The notes under the pieces are model-generated. The model searched no databases, was not told the DNA's origin, and worked only from the letters and a program-made list of their open reading frames with translations. From Anaerolineae bacterium (GTDB taxonomy: Bacteria; Pseudomonadota; Alphaproteobacteria; DSM-16000; Inquilinaceae): a stretch of 64,000 bases of DNA. Positions within the stretch are counted from its first letter, which is position 1; each line of letters starts with the position of its first letter. The stretch spans positions 60,508 to 124,507 of the forward strand of contig JANQQD010000115.1 in NCBI GenBank assembly GCA_028285185.1, read 5' to 3'. A program made the translations under genes and the position numbers. This document shows, in pieces, positions 54,250-62,121 of the stretch.

Positions 54250-55191
54250 TTATTCGCTTAGCCCAACAGCTCTACTCTTGTAGGTTCGCCATAGTCCAAG
54301 CCGCTTGATGCGATACTCTACGAGTTCTGGCGAAGTTCCAAATCGTTCTGCGATTTCGGTGGCCGATCTATTCGCCGTTACTTCCAACCTCAATTCAGTC
54401 TCTGGAAGCATCGTTGCTGAAGCAAGATAGAACGCATCGTGTTCTTCAGTTCTATCGTAGGTCCGGCCAAACGCGTCGGCAATTCTTGCAATTCGGGTCA
54501 GTTTGTGCCCGAGCAGAATGTGCCAACACTCTTCTAGATACGTCACCCTCTGACGTTCGAGTGTATGGCTGTCATTTCTTAGGATCGCCCATTTGTCCTC
54601 CATTGAGTCCAACGGAACACTCATGGCAGACCACTCGCCGCTGCCCGGTCCCAAGAGAAATGTGGCGCAGCCGTCTCCTAGGCCACGAACTTCGGAGACA
54701 GTGTACACGTCTACGCCGTCGATCCGGATGTTCAATGCATCGAGTGCAGCGTTGGGCGAAACACCGAGATCCGCCCGGAGGTCAACTGCCATTTCTTCCA
54801 TTTCAGACTTTGCTAGCGCGACCGCGCCGGACAATTCGGAGTCTGTATCGGCGAAGTCTTGGTCGGCCGGATACGGGTTCGTGTTATTCCGCACCAATTG
54901 CTCTGCAGCTTGCACAAGGCAGTGCACCGTTTTTGACCGAACGTTTTTTGCTGCACGGAAGTGAACCAGCGCAACACTGTCAAATGCGAGGCCAGCATCT
55001 TGGGCATCTTGGCCGAGCCATTCGACAAGCCGAATCGTTGAATTGTTGTCTGGCTCGCCTTCGCCCCGTTCAATGCGCGCAAGTGTGGAGAAGCTGATCC
55101 CCACGCGTTCAGAGAGCGCCCGGATGCTAAGTCCTTCAGTCTCACGCTTTTTTTTCAGCGCCTTGATCAAAGCCTGTTTGTCTGTCTTCAT
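54250..55191 (-). CDS. XRE regulator with degenerate ImmA/IrrE domain
   Basis: 313 residues from the ATG at 55191. An XRE helix-turn-helix occupies about 5-60 (LSIRALSERVGISFSTLARIERGE). The C-terminal ImmA/IrrE-like domain reads ERQRVTYLEECWHILLGH, where family members have HELGH, so the first zinc ligand His and catalytic pattern (HEXXH) are replaced by EECWH (220-224); EEHDAFYLASATMLPE is conserved. So it is probably a DNA-binding sensor without protease activity. It is divergent from the small-repeat gene and may repress both genes through the repeats between them. Confidence 0.85.
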   Translation of the reverse strand: MKTDKQALIKALKKKRETEGLSIRALSERVGISFSTLARIERGEGEPDNNSTIRLVEWLGQDAQDAGLAFDSVALVHFRAAKNVRSKTVHCLVQAAEQLVRNNTNPYPADQDFADTDSELSGAVALAKSEMEEMAVDLRADLGVSPNAALDALNIRIDGVDVYTVSEVRGLGDGCATFLLGPGSGEWSAMSVPLDSMEDKWAILRNDSHTLERQRVTYLEECWHILLGHKLTRIARIADAFGRTYDRTEEHDAFYLASATMLPETELRLEVTANRSATEIAERFGTSPELVEYRIKRLGLWRTYKSRAVGLSE

Positions 55192-55215
55192 AGAATACCG
55201 TGCTAATCGCACGCC

Positions 55216-55257
55216 TTGACACAGCGTGCTGACCTCCCATAGTGTGCTTTTAACACA
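55216..55257 (+). promoter_or_regulatory. Promoter with dyad, upstream of the HEXXH module
   Basis: TTGACA (55216-55221) is followed after 17 bases by ATAGTG (near 55239) and by the dyad TGTG-N7-CACA (55243-55257). GTGC/GCAC repeats also lie nearby at about 55200-55213. This fits a regulated promoter for the rightward genes, controlled by the divergent XRE protein. No base-level proof. Confidence 0.45.
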
Positions 55258-55333
55258 GAGTCGCACAACATCAAGTGTGTGGTCTGTGACTAGAGAGCTA
55301 ACGGGCGCCTAAAGATTGAGTAGGAAGATTGAG

Positions 55334-55549
55334 ATGGCAAGGAACGGAAACAGCGGAAGCTACCGGAGCGCAAAATCAGGCCGCTATGTTACAAAGGCAT
55401 ACGGGAAATCCCATCCACGGACGACGGTAAAGGAAGCGCCGGGCAAAAGTGGTTCGACCGGCGGCAGTTATCGAAGCGCCATCAGTGGTCGGTTTGTTAC
55501 CGCCAAGTACGGGAAAGCAAACCCAAAAACGACCCTGCGAGAGAAGTAG
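55334..55549 (+). CDS. Small protein with two tandem repeats
   Basis: 71 residues from the ATG at 55334, with AGGAAG 6 bases upstream. It contains two near-copies of about 28 residues: GSYRSAKSGRYVT with YGKSHPRTT, and GSYRSAISGRFVT with YGKANPKTT. The protein is very basic and Ser/Gly-rich and may bind nucleic acid. Short proteins made of this repeat occur in many bacteria without a known role. It is the first gene of the rightward module. Confidence 0.75.
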   Translation: MARNGNSGSYRSAKSGRYVTKAYGKSHPRTTVKEAPGKSGSTGGSYRSAISGRFVTAKYGKANPKTTLREK

Positions 55550-55643
55550 TGCGCGGGGTGCGCGGACCCTTCCACAGAGTGCAGGGCTCATGTCGAGCTT
55601 GGGGCCAGTTTTTCGTCGAGGCATCACTTAAGGAGTTGAGCAG

Positions 55644-55886
55644 ATGCTAGAATTCACCCGCAATGGGCGCAAAATGTCGAGCAGGCAGTTCTTCGATGGT
55701 ATCAAGAAGGATGTGGTTGCCAAGGCAGAAGACGAGATCGAGCGCCGTTTGAAGTCACTTCGCGATCCGGAGACAGGGCTTCCGGTCAAGGTCACAAAGC
55801 AACGGCGAAACGGTGAAGCAACCTGGAATATCGAAGGGTCGCCTCAAGCCATTGAAGCCGCCAAGAAGATCATGGGGGCGCTTTAG
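55644..55886 (+). CDS. Small hypothetical protein with RNA-binding-like C-terminus
   Basis: 80 residues. AAGGAG lies upstream with good spacing. The first half is helical (KKDVVAKAEDEIERRLKSL) and the second has two strands and a helix (KVTKQRRNGEATWNIEGSPQAIEAAKKIMGAL), which looks like a small KH-like or alpha/beta fold. It ends 1 base before the next gene. No family was recognised. Confidence 0.65.
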   Translation: MLEFTRNGRKMSSRQFFDGIKKDVVAKAEDEIERRLKSLRDPETGLPVKVTKQRRNGEATWNIEGSPQAIEAAKKIMGAL

Positions 55887-55887
55887 G

Positions 55888-56268
55888 ATGTTTGCTGCTG
55901 CTACACCGCGCAATGCCTTGGGGAGCGTTTCGCCAATTCCGTCGATAAGGGGCTTCAATGGGATCGATACGGACTACACATTCGGTATCTACTCGATCCA
56001 TGTAGCCCCAAGCGCGACAAATGCCGTTTATATGTTTTGCAAGAAAAAAGGCGGTCAGTATGTGCCGCTCTACATCGGCAAAGCTGAGAACCTTAAGCTT
56101 CGTTTGACTAGCCATGAACGGGCGGCAGAAGCCATTCGATTAGGCGCTACACATCTGCTTGTGCACACGCCAGGCTTTGGAGCCCGGGTGCATTACCTCG
56201 AAGCAGAGCGCCGTTTGATTGCACACTATAACCCCGTTTTGAACGTGCAGTATCGGGCGTCGTTTTAA
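55888..56268 (+). CDS. GIY-YIG-like nuclease domain protein
   Basis: 126 residues from the ATG at 55888. It has the GIY-YIG layout: AVYMFCKKK (46-54) as the first strand, VPLYIGKAENL (59-69) as the second, an Arg in KLRL (residue 72), SHE, and a late YLEAERRLIAHYNPVLN (103-119), where Glu and Asn are usual active-site residues. Such domains cut DNA with a single metal ion. A standalone domain of this size is unusual next to an HEXXH gene. It overlaps the next gene by one base. Confidence 0.65.
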   Translation: MFAAATPRNALGSVSPIPSIRGFNGIDTDYTFGIYSIHVAPSATNAVYMFCKKKGGQYVPLYIGKAENLKLRLTSHERAAEAIRLGATHLLVHTPGFGARVHYLEAERRLIAHYNPVLNVQYRASF

Positions 56269-57347
56269 TGGACGCTAAGTCAGATGATCCGACCTCTGAC
56301 CTGACGGATGAGGGCATCGTTGATGTCGGGGCAGCTGAGATCCATGAGGAGGCTGAGCCGACTTTGCCAAAATCGTTTTTTGTCCAAATCCGAGGCTGGG
56401 ACAATGACAATGAGGAAGAGGCCAGAGCCTTTGGACAAGGGGTGCGTGAGTGGGCGCTTGCGTTTTCACGTGTTCGGGACCTTAGCCGTCTGGAGTCCGT
56501 CATTATCGCTTGGGATTATCCGGAAGCTCTAGCCAGCTTGGATACGGGCGAGGGTATGCCGGTCGCCGCACGTACTGAGAACGAGTATGGCGAAGGCGGT
56601 GCCATGGCAGTTTCCATCAAGCGCGGCGATGCGCTCTGGAGTTCAGTTGTGATCTGGACGCCATTGGTTCGTAAACTGGTGGATTTTTCTGATCCAGAAC
56701 AAAAACAGGCGCTCATGACGTTTGCGCATGAACTTGTACATGTCGAGGATCAACGGATTTTTGAACGGACATATCCCGGCGGTTGGCGGTCAGCTAAAGC
56801 ACGTGACGCACGCGACGCAGAAATGCAGATGATCGTCAATCGATGTCAGTCCGAGTATTCAGCTCAACGGCGTTCAGCGCATTGCTTTCCAGAAGGGGGG
56901 GTGCATTACCTCGACATGCTGGAGAAAGCGATGCAGGACGTGGATGAACAAATTACGTCAGCACGCCTAGAGTATAGGTTTCATGGGAATGTCGGTAAGT
57001 TTTGGGAGCTGGCGCGTGAGCGTCTGGCGTTTCTTTTTCAATCGATAGGTTATGCGCTTGGGCACTCAGACTATATTGCGAGCGATAGTGAAGTCAGTAC
57101 CGAACTCTCGCAAGAGTTTGAAGACAGGCTCGCGCGAATTTCTGAGCTTTCCCAAGGTTGGTTGATAGATGCATGTCGGCAAGCTGTGCAGCCTTTTTTC
57201 ACTCTGCACGAATGGAAAGACATGTCGATCTATGATGACTTGGAGGAAGTGCTAGAAAAACTCCTGAATGGCTATGGCGTCTATACGAGTGTCCGGAACG
57301 ATCAACTGTACTTAGACATGCCCTACCACTCATTTGCCGAACTCTAA
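56268..57347 (+). CDS. HEXXH metalloprotein of unknown function
   Basis: 359 residues. A clear zinc-protease motif FAHELVHVEDQ (His154, Glu155, His158) sits in a predicted helix. An acidic N-terminus (first 30 residues) precedes it, and the C-terminal half (about 210-350) is helical. No signal peptide, so it is cytoplasmic. It is the last gene of the module and overlaps the GIY-YIG gene by one base, so the two are co-translated. A protease acting on the neighbouring regulator is an attractive idea but is not shown by the sequence. Confidence 0.75.
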   Translation: MDAKSDDPTSDLTDEGIVDVGAAEIHEEAEPTLPKSFFVQIRGWDNDNEEEARAFGQGVREWALAFSRVRDLSRLESVIIAWDYPEALASLDTGEGMPVAARTENEYGEGGAMAVSIKRGDALWSSVVIWTPLVRKLVDFSDPEQKQALMTFAHELVHVEDQRIFERTYPGGWRSAKARDARDAEMQMIVNRCQSEYSAQRRSAHCFPEGGVHYLDMLEKAMQDVDEQITSARLEYRFHGNVGKFWELARERLAFLFQSIGYALGHSDYIASDSEVSTELSQEFEDRLARISELSQGWLIDACRQAVQPFFTLHEWKDMSIYDDLEEVLEKLLNGYGVYTSVRNDQLYLDMPYHSFAEL

Positions 57348-57527
57348 ATCTCTTCTGAAGTTATGTCTTGCAGAGGCCGAAACTCGGTTGCTGCTTGCGA
57401 CGAATGTCCGGAATCTGGGCTGCACGCGCAGCAATTGAAGACCGTCGTCAAAGGCAGGAAGGGGCCGGCATACGCAATTCGCAACACTTCAAGACTTGGG
57501 GAAAACGCCGGTTTCGAGTGTTCGAAT

Positions 57528-57719
57528 TCATCCGAGCGCGGTCCAGAGACTGGCACAGGCTGCTACCAAACCGGTGATTGCGGCGACGAAAGCGAACCAA
57601 CCGGTGGCAGTTTGATACCAAGCCTTCGCCGCTGCATCCGCAATTTGCTTCAGTGCGTCGTTCTGCTCTTTTGCTCGATCATCTGCTGCCGAGTTATGTG
57701 GCGGTCGTATCATTTGCAT
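57528..57719 (-). CDS. Small single-helix membrane protein
   Basis: 63 residues. A charged amphipathic helix (DRAKEQNDALKQIADAAAKAW) is followed by a transmembrane segment (WFAFVAAITGLVAACASLWTAL). This layout is seen in small prophage membrane proteins. The ribosome site is weak and the rest of the 57348-57842 stretch holds no other gene. Real but unproven. Confidence 0.45.
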   Translation of the reverse strand: MQMIRPPHNSAADDRAKEQNDALKQIADAAAKAWYQTATGWFAFVAAITGLVAACASLWTALG

Positions 57720-57842
57720 TCAACTCTGAGTCGGGGTGAGGACATTCACTTAGTATCAATCATAGCGATCTGGCAACGTCCGCTTAATGGGCTGCCCCTG
57801 CAACACTACCGAACTCGAATGAGTGACCGGTTTGGGCCGAAC

Positions 57843-58268
57843 TCAAGAGGGCACCTCTGTCTTCACTCGACTTGCCAAGTCTGCCACGGACACACCTTTA
57901 AGCTCCTCCTCGAATAAGCGACGTGCGGCCGCCAAAGCGGCTCTGGTTGCGTCGGTTGCCGCGTGTTCCAGTAAGCAAGGTGAGGAAGGCTCCGGCGCAC
58001 CGATCGCAAAGACGTTTGGTGAACCGAGTGCGGTGTAGACTTCCAACAGGCTGATCTCGTCAGTCGGGCGCTGCAAATGCCACCCGCCGCCGTGCCCTTT
58101 GATCGACGCCACTAGTCCATGTTTGCGCAGGCCGCCCATGGTGCGCCGCACCAGTGAGGCGTCCATGCCGAACATCTCGCCCATGCGCTCGGATGTCACC
58201 GGCTCATCGATCTCATCGAGATGAAGCAAGATGTGCAGGACACGGGGGAGCCTGTTGTCTGTTCTCAT
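57843..58268 (-). CDS. Rrf2-family transcriptional regulator
   Basis: 141 residues. The winged helix has PVTSERMGEMFGMDASLVRRTMGGLRKHGLV and the Rrf2 wing GHGGGWHL, followed by ISLLEVYTALG. Only one Cys (SSPCLLEH) is present, so it probably does not carry the Fe-S cluster of IscR-type members; it is closer to the small-molecule-sensing YwgB-like ones. It diverges from the MFS gene and probably represses it. Confidence 0.88.
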   Translation of the reverse strand: MRTDNRLPRVLHILLHLDEIDEPVTSERMGEMFGMDASLVRRTMGGLRKHGLVASIKGHGGGWHLQRPTDEISLLEVYTALGSPNVFAIGAPEPSSPCLLEHAATDATRAALAAARRLFEEELKGVSVADLASRVKTEVPS

Positions 58269-58320
58269 GTGGCCAAGTGTATCTCATCCCAATTCTCGTG
58301 ACAATTGTCGACACGTGAGA

Positions 58321-58360
58321 TTGACATCACAAGTCACGTGACAATATAAGTCACATGGCT
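58321..58360 (+). promoter_or_regulatory. Promoter and operator of the MFS gene
   Basis: TTGACA (58321-58326) and TATAAG (58345-58350) have an 18-base spacer. Two direct repeats AAGTCACRTG lie in the spacer and just past the -10 (about 58331 and 58348), and the palindrome CACGTG is present. This is the likely binding site for the divergent Rrf2 regulator. Confidence 0.6.
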
Positions 58361-58379
58361 TGATCGAACTGGAGCCCCC

Positions 58380-59801
58380 ATGTCCAACCCGCAATCAGAC
58401 CAATCGCACGCCAAAGGCGCGCAGTGGACAGCTGTCTGGGCTCTTTTGCTTGCGGCGTTCGTCACGCTGCTGGACGTCACGGTAGTCAACCTCGCGGTGC
58501 CGAGCATCGCAGCTGATCTTCAGGCAACGGATGTGGAATCACAGTGGATTTTGCTGGCGTATTTGGTGCCGCTCGCATCGCTCCTTCTGCCGCTTGGCCG
58601 GTTTGGTGATGCCTTGGGACGACGCAGGCTGTTCCTGTTTGGTGTTGCCGATTTTGCACTTGGTGGTCTGGCCGCAGGAACGGCGCAGAGCATAAATGTG
58701 CTGATTGCAGCGCGCGTTCTCCAGGGTGTCGGAGCCGCGACGATGATGCCGCAGGTTCTCGCGCTGACCCAGGTGATCCTGCCATCCGACCAGCGGCGGC
58801 AGGCTGTGGGCTACTTCGGCATGGTCAGCGCGTTGGGTGCTGTTGCAGGCCCGATCATCGGCGGTGCGATCCTTACAATAGATCTGTTTGGTTTGGGGTG
58901 GCGCGCAGTTTTCCTGTTGGCCATCCCGCCCTGCATTTTATCGTCGTTGATCGTGGTGTCTTTCCTGTCGCCGGGTGAAAGCGGCCCTTCAAAACGGATT
59001 GATGTTCAGAACGGAGCACTGATCGCGCTTGCTGTGACAGGTCTCGTCTTTGCAGCCGTGCAGGGGCGGACCATGGGGTGGCCGATATGGATGATGGGAT
59101 TGCCTCCGGCGAGTGTCCTGCTCTTAGCCTACGTGATCCAAGCACAGCGGCGGGGCATGTCCGACAGGGTCGAGCCACTGTTGCCACCAGCTCTATTAAT
59201 GTCAGCGCCATTTCTGCGGCGTGCGTCCATGATGCTGCTGGTGTTTTCCGGCATCGCTGGCGTTCCCTTTCTTTTGGCGATCGCTCTGCAAGCCGGACCC
59301 CAACTGTCACCCGGAGAGGTTGCAATGGCGCTGGCCGCCCATCCGATCTTTGCTGTCGCTGGAGCGACTGTCGCGGGAAGATGGAGCCCGGCAAATCCGT
59401 GGACCGTGCCGAGCTTAGGGGCGGTTCTGACATGCGTGGGCATCGTGTTGATCGTTATTGCATTTGCGCAAACTGGTGATGACATCTCGGCGCCAGTTCT
59501 GTTGATACCGCTTGCGCTCGTCGGGTTCGGCATGGGGCTCAGCAATGTCGCCCTGATGTCGGGTGCACTCGCGCAGGTCTCAATTGACGTGGCGGGGGCC
59601 GCGTCGGGGATGCTTCAGACAGCGCAGCAAATTGGCATCACGTTCAGCATCGCCATCGTCGGCGGGCTCTATTTCGCAAGCACGTCAGGGACCACCAGCA
59701 ACGCAGCCTCGGCAGCGCTGCTCTTTCCGGGTGCAGTCTTTGCACTGGCTAGCGTGCTGTGTGGGCTGGGGGCGATCTTTCAAAGGAAAGGGGAAACATG
59801 A
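58380..59801 (+). CDS. MFS multidrug exporter, DHA2 type
   Basis: 473 residues with 14 predicted transmembrane segments. It has the family motif LDVTVVNLAVPSIAADL, PLGRFGDALGRRRLF (motif A between helices 2 and 3), and the antiporter motif region ALGAVAGPIIGGAI. DHA2 proteins export drugs and dyes with protons. It is controlled by a divergent Rrf2 regulator and is coupled to a methyltransferase gene, so the pair probably forms a resistance unit for a toxic compound. Confidence 0.93.
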   Translation: MSNPQSDQSHAKGAQWTAVWALLLAAFVTLLDVTVVNLAVPSIAADLQATDVESQWILLAYLVPLASLLLPLGRFGDALGRRRLFLFGVADFALGGLAAGTAQSINVLIAARVLQGVGAATMMPQVLALTQVILPSDQRRQAVGYFGMVSALGAVAGPIIGGAILTIDLFGLGWRAVFLLAIPPCILSSLIVVSFLSPGESGPSKRIDVQNGALIALAVTGLVFAAVQGRTMGWPIWMMGLPPASVLLLAYVIQAQRRGMSDRVEPLLPPALLMSAPFLRRASMMLLVFSGIAGVPFLLAIALQAGPQLSPGEVAMALAAHPIFAVAGATVAGRWSPANPWTVPSLGAVLTCVGIVLIVIAFAQTGDDISAPVLLIPLALVGFGMGLSNVALMSGALAQVSIDVAGAASGMLQTAQQIGITFSIAIVGGLYFASTSGTTSNAASAALLFPGAVFALASVLCGLGAIFQRKGET

Positions 59802-60430
59802 TGCAACCAACAGCTGGACAGTCTCCGCAAGATTTCTGGGAAGGCCTCTATCGCGGTGCCGGCCGTCAGACACGAGGCCAGCCCTCCGCGATGCTCGAAC
59901 GGTTCGCAACTGATCGCAAGCCAGGCCGCGCACTGGATTTGGGTTGCGCCAAAGGCGACGATGCAATCTGGTTGGCGCAGCAAGGTTGGAACGTCGTTGC
60001 GGTCGACATTGCGCAAGCTGCCCTGGACATCGCGGAGGTCAATGCTGTTGAAAGAGGCGTAGCGGACCGGATTTCTTTCGAGCGCCACGATCTGGCAGTG
60101 TCTTTTCCAGAGGGCCGCTATGACCTAATTTCAGCAACGTTTCTGCAAACGCCCTTCGACTTCCCGAAGCGACAAGTTTTTGCCCGGGCATACGACCAGC
60201 TTGCGTCGGGTGGCCTGTTGCTAATTGTCACGCATGGGTCTTCAGCCCCATGGTCATGGAACAAGGCAGAAAATGGCTATCCCACCCCGAACGAGGAATT
60301 GGCTGAGCTCGGCTATGCAGCTTCAGAAAATGAAGTCGCTTTTGTTGATGCGGTCCGCCGAGCCGCGCACGGGCCCAATGGGCAAACAGCGCAAGTGCTC
60401 GATAACGTCATCGCACTGGTCAAGACGTGA
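59798..60430 (+). CDS. Class I SAM-dependent methyltransferase (TehB-like)
   Basis: 210 residues from the ATG at 59798, which overlaps the MFS stop; AAGGAAAGGGG lies upstream. The SAM-binding motif is ALDLGCAKGDDAIWLAQQGW (about 45-64), followed by VVAVDIAQAAL and HDLAVSFPEGRYDLI. It resembles TehB-type small-molecule methyltransferases that methylate toxic anions. Coupling to an exporter suggests detoxification. Confidence 0.88.
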   Translation: MMQPTAGQSPQDFWEGLYRGAGRQTRGQPSAMLERFATDRKPGRALDLGCAKGDDAIWLAQQGWNVVAVDIAQAALDIAEVNAVERGVADRISFERHDLAVSFPEGRYDLISATFLQTPFDFPKRQVFARAYDQLASGGLLLIVTHGSSAPWSWNKAENGYPTPNEELAELGYAASENEVAFVDAVRRAAHGPNGQTAQVLDNVIALVKT

Positions 60431-60553
60431 TAGGCAAACTTCGTTTGACGCTTACCGTAGACGTCCGCTTTGGGGAAGCTGCATCGCAGCGACAGGCTTC
60501 GTGGGCAATGACGGCAATGGTCCGATTATCCGACCAGCCCCCTTCGATGCCGC

Positions 60554-61270
60554 TCATCCACCGACCTGTATCGAGATGAGCTCCCAGCTCTCGCGTTCGG
60601 GGATCCGCCTGAGCACCACGGCGAAGGGCGTCCTGATCTCGGCCCCGAAGGCGTTCTGGGCATCGACGTAAGCTCGGATGTGGAAGCTGCAGTCCCCGAT
60701 CGCCGTCGCGCTGACGCCATCGCGCCGGATGTTGGGGAAGCGCGCGGAGGTCGGAGAGCGAAGCCGCTGCTCGACGAAGGCCTGGCTGTAGATATAGGCT
60801 TGCGAGCTGTAGGCGCTGCTGCATTGGTGTGCCCGGGACGCCGCCGCGCGCGCCGCTGCTTCTTGGCGCTCCCGCCGCCGCTCCTCCGCGCGGCGCTGCC
60901 GCTCCACATCGAACCGGTCGGGATCAAGCTCTCGCAGCTCCCGATACCAACGGTCCGGATCGGTGCGCTCGATCTCATCAAGATAGGCCATCGGATCCTC
61001 GTCTCGCAGCGCGACCAGATAGGCCTCCCGTTCCTGGACGAGCTCCGTGGATGACACGATAAGCCCAGGCATTGCGGCAAAGAGGAGCAGGGCTGTCGCG
61101 AAGGGGCGGGTGCCAAACCAAAGCCGCGGGACGGGCCAGATGAGGAGGCCCACCGAGACGAGGGCAATTGCACTGCTGTAGGTCAGGTATCCTTGCGGGT
61201 TCGGCAGCAGCGCCGTCGGCACGACGACCACCGCGACGATGAGGGCAACGAGTTGGGCCAGGCCTTTCAT
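60554..61270 (-). CDS. Hypothetical membrane protein with acidic cytoplasmic domain
   Basis: 238 residues from the ATG at 61270, with GGAG upstream. Three hydrophobic helices occupy about 1-85 and the remainder is an extended Arg/Glu-rich coiled-coil-like stretch (QRRAEERRRERQEAAARAAAS) and a C-terminal compact domain with one Cys (GDCSFHIRAYVDAQNAFG). This C-terminal layout resembles small pilotin-like or stress-response domains found in several proteobacteria. No firm family. Confidence 0.65.
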   Translation of the reverse strand: MKGLAQLVALIVAVVVVPTALLPNPQGYLTYSSAIALVSVGLLIWPVPRLWFGTRPFATALLLFAAMPGLIVSSTELVQEREAYLVALRDEDPMAYLDEIERTDPDRWYRELRELDPDRFDVERQRRAEERRRERQEAAARAAASRAHQCSSAYSSQAYIYSQAFVEQRLRSPTSARFPNIRRDGVSATAIGDCSFHIRAYVDAQNAFGAEIRTPFAVVLRRIPERESWELISIQVGG

Positions 61271-61395
61271 GATACGCTCCAGTTTTCGGCCCCCAAGCAC
61301 CCGCGCTCTTCCGCAGACGGCCGCGAATGCTCCCAATTTGGGAGCAATCCAATAATGGGAGTAGCTGCACCGGTCCAGTCGAAAAGGCTGCTTGG

Positions 61396-61647
61396 ATGGC
61401 AGGTGCGGTCAGAACAGAGGCTTATGGGACACTGTTGCGCGCGCTGGTCGAGGCGCGCGCCGCGTCCGGCCTGTCGCAGGCGGACCTGGCCATGCGCCTG
61501 GGAAAGCCGCCATCCTTCGTGGCCAAATACGAGCTGGGCGAACGGCGGCTCGATGTGGTCGAGCTTCTGGTGATCCTGCGCGCACTGGAGACGGAGCCCG
61601 AAGCGCTTCTGCCAGGTCTCTTGGAGAGGCTCCCGGAGAAGCTCTGA
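61396..61647 (+). CDS. XRE-family transcriptional regulator
   Basis: 83 residues from the ATG at 61396. It is one helix-turn-helix domain (EARAASGLSQADLAMRLGKPPSFVAKYELGERRLDVVELL) with no extra domain, the usual size of small phage-type or toxin-antitoxin-type repressors. It is divergent from the membrane-protein gene. Nothing else nearby suggests a partner toxin. Confidence 0.85.
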   Translation: MAGAVRTEAYGTLLRALVEARAASGLSQADLAMRLGKPPSFVAKYELGERRLDVVELLVILRALETEPEALLPGLLERLPEKL

Positions 61648-61715
61648 CGGGGCCGTGGGCGGCTGTGCATTTAGTAGAGGCAGCCAGCAGACCTCAGCTT
61701 CAGACGGAGCCAAGT

Positions 61716-61889
61716 ATGGCCTTACGTCGGCAGACCACTAAGCGCCCATCCCTAATGTCCTTCGAGACGAGCCCAGAGATCGTTCGTTTGGCGGTGATGC
61801 CCTGTTTCCGCTTCCCGCTGTCGCATCGCGACTTCAATCGACTGCTGGGCCAAAGCGGCATCGGGTTTCCTCACGCAACGGTCTGCTAA
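61716..61889 (+). pseudogene. Truncated IS6-family transposase
   Basis: The 57-codon frame ends FETSPEIVRLAVMPCFRFP, then LSHRDFNRLLGQSGIGFPHATV, closely matching the start of IS6-family DDE transposases (PPEIIRxAVWLYFRFTLSxRDVxxLLAERGxxVSxETV). A stop follows at once, and no downstream DDE motifs are seen. Only the N-terminal piece survives. Confidence 0.65.
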
Positions 61890-62084
61890 CGTTGGCTTCG
61901 CTTCAGTCTGTCTTTCCTTCGGCCTTAGAAACGCCAACCAGCCTGGGTATCCTTCGAAACTCAGCTGTGGACGCACGAGAATGCTCCGAACGCCTCTCGT
62001 TTCTCGAGTGTGTTCCTGTCAATGCAGGCGTCCCGCTGGCATGACGCATCTAGGACGTTTGAGAGGACGTGAGCAGTCCCGTAT

Positions 62085-62102
62085 TGACTGATCGATCAAT
62101 CA
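62085..62102. promoter_or_regulatory. Palindromic TetR operator
   Basis: TGACTGATCGATCAATCA is an 18-base palindrome with one mismatch between halves (TGACTGATC and GATCAATCA). It lies 20 bases before the TetR gene and is the likely autoregulatory operator. Confidence 0.7.
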
Positions 62103-62121
62103 GTGATTTCGTCGGGGCGAA

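Larger units (their letters stand above)
47561..57842. mobile_element. Second serine-recombinase island, prophage-like remnant
   Basis: It begins after the tRNA-Ser and includes a large serine recombinase, DUF2924 and DUF3489 genes, a ParB-methyltransferase fusion, a DUF5681 gene and a terminase large subunit, then the XRE/HEXXH module. No capsid, portal or tail genes are present. Ends are approximate: the left end is within 47561-47843, and the right end is before the Rrf2 gene at 57843. Confidence 0.65.
61648..62121. other. Intergenic region with IS remnant and TetR operator
   Basis: About 470 bases. It holds the IS6-type transposase fragment at 61716-61889 and the palindromic operator at 62085-62102. 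The rest (61890-62084) shows no gene or clear repeat. Confidence 0.5.
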
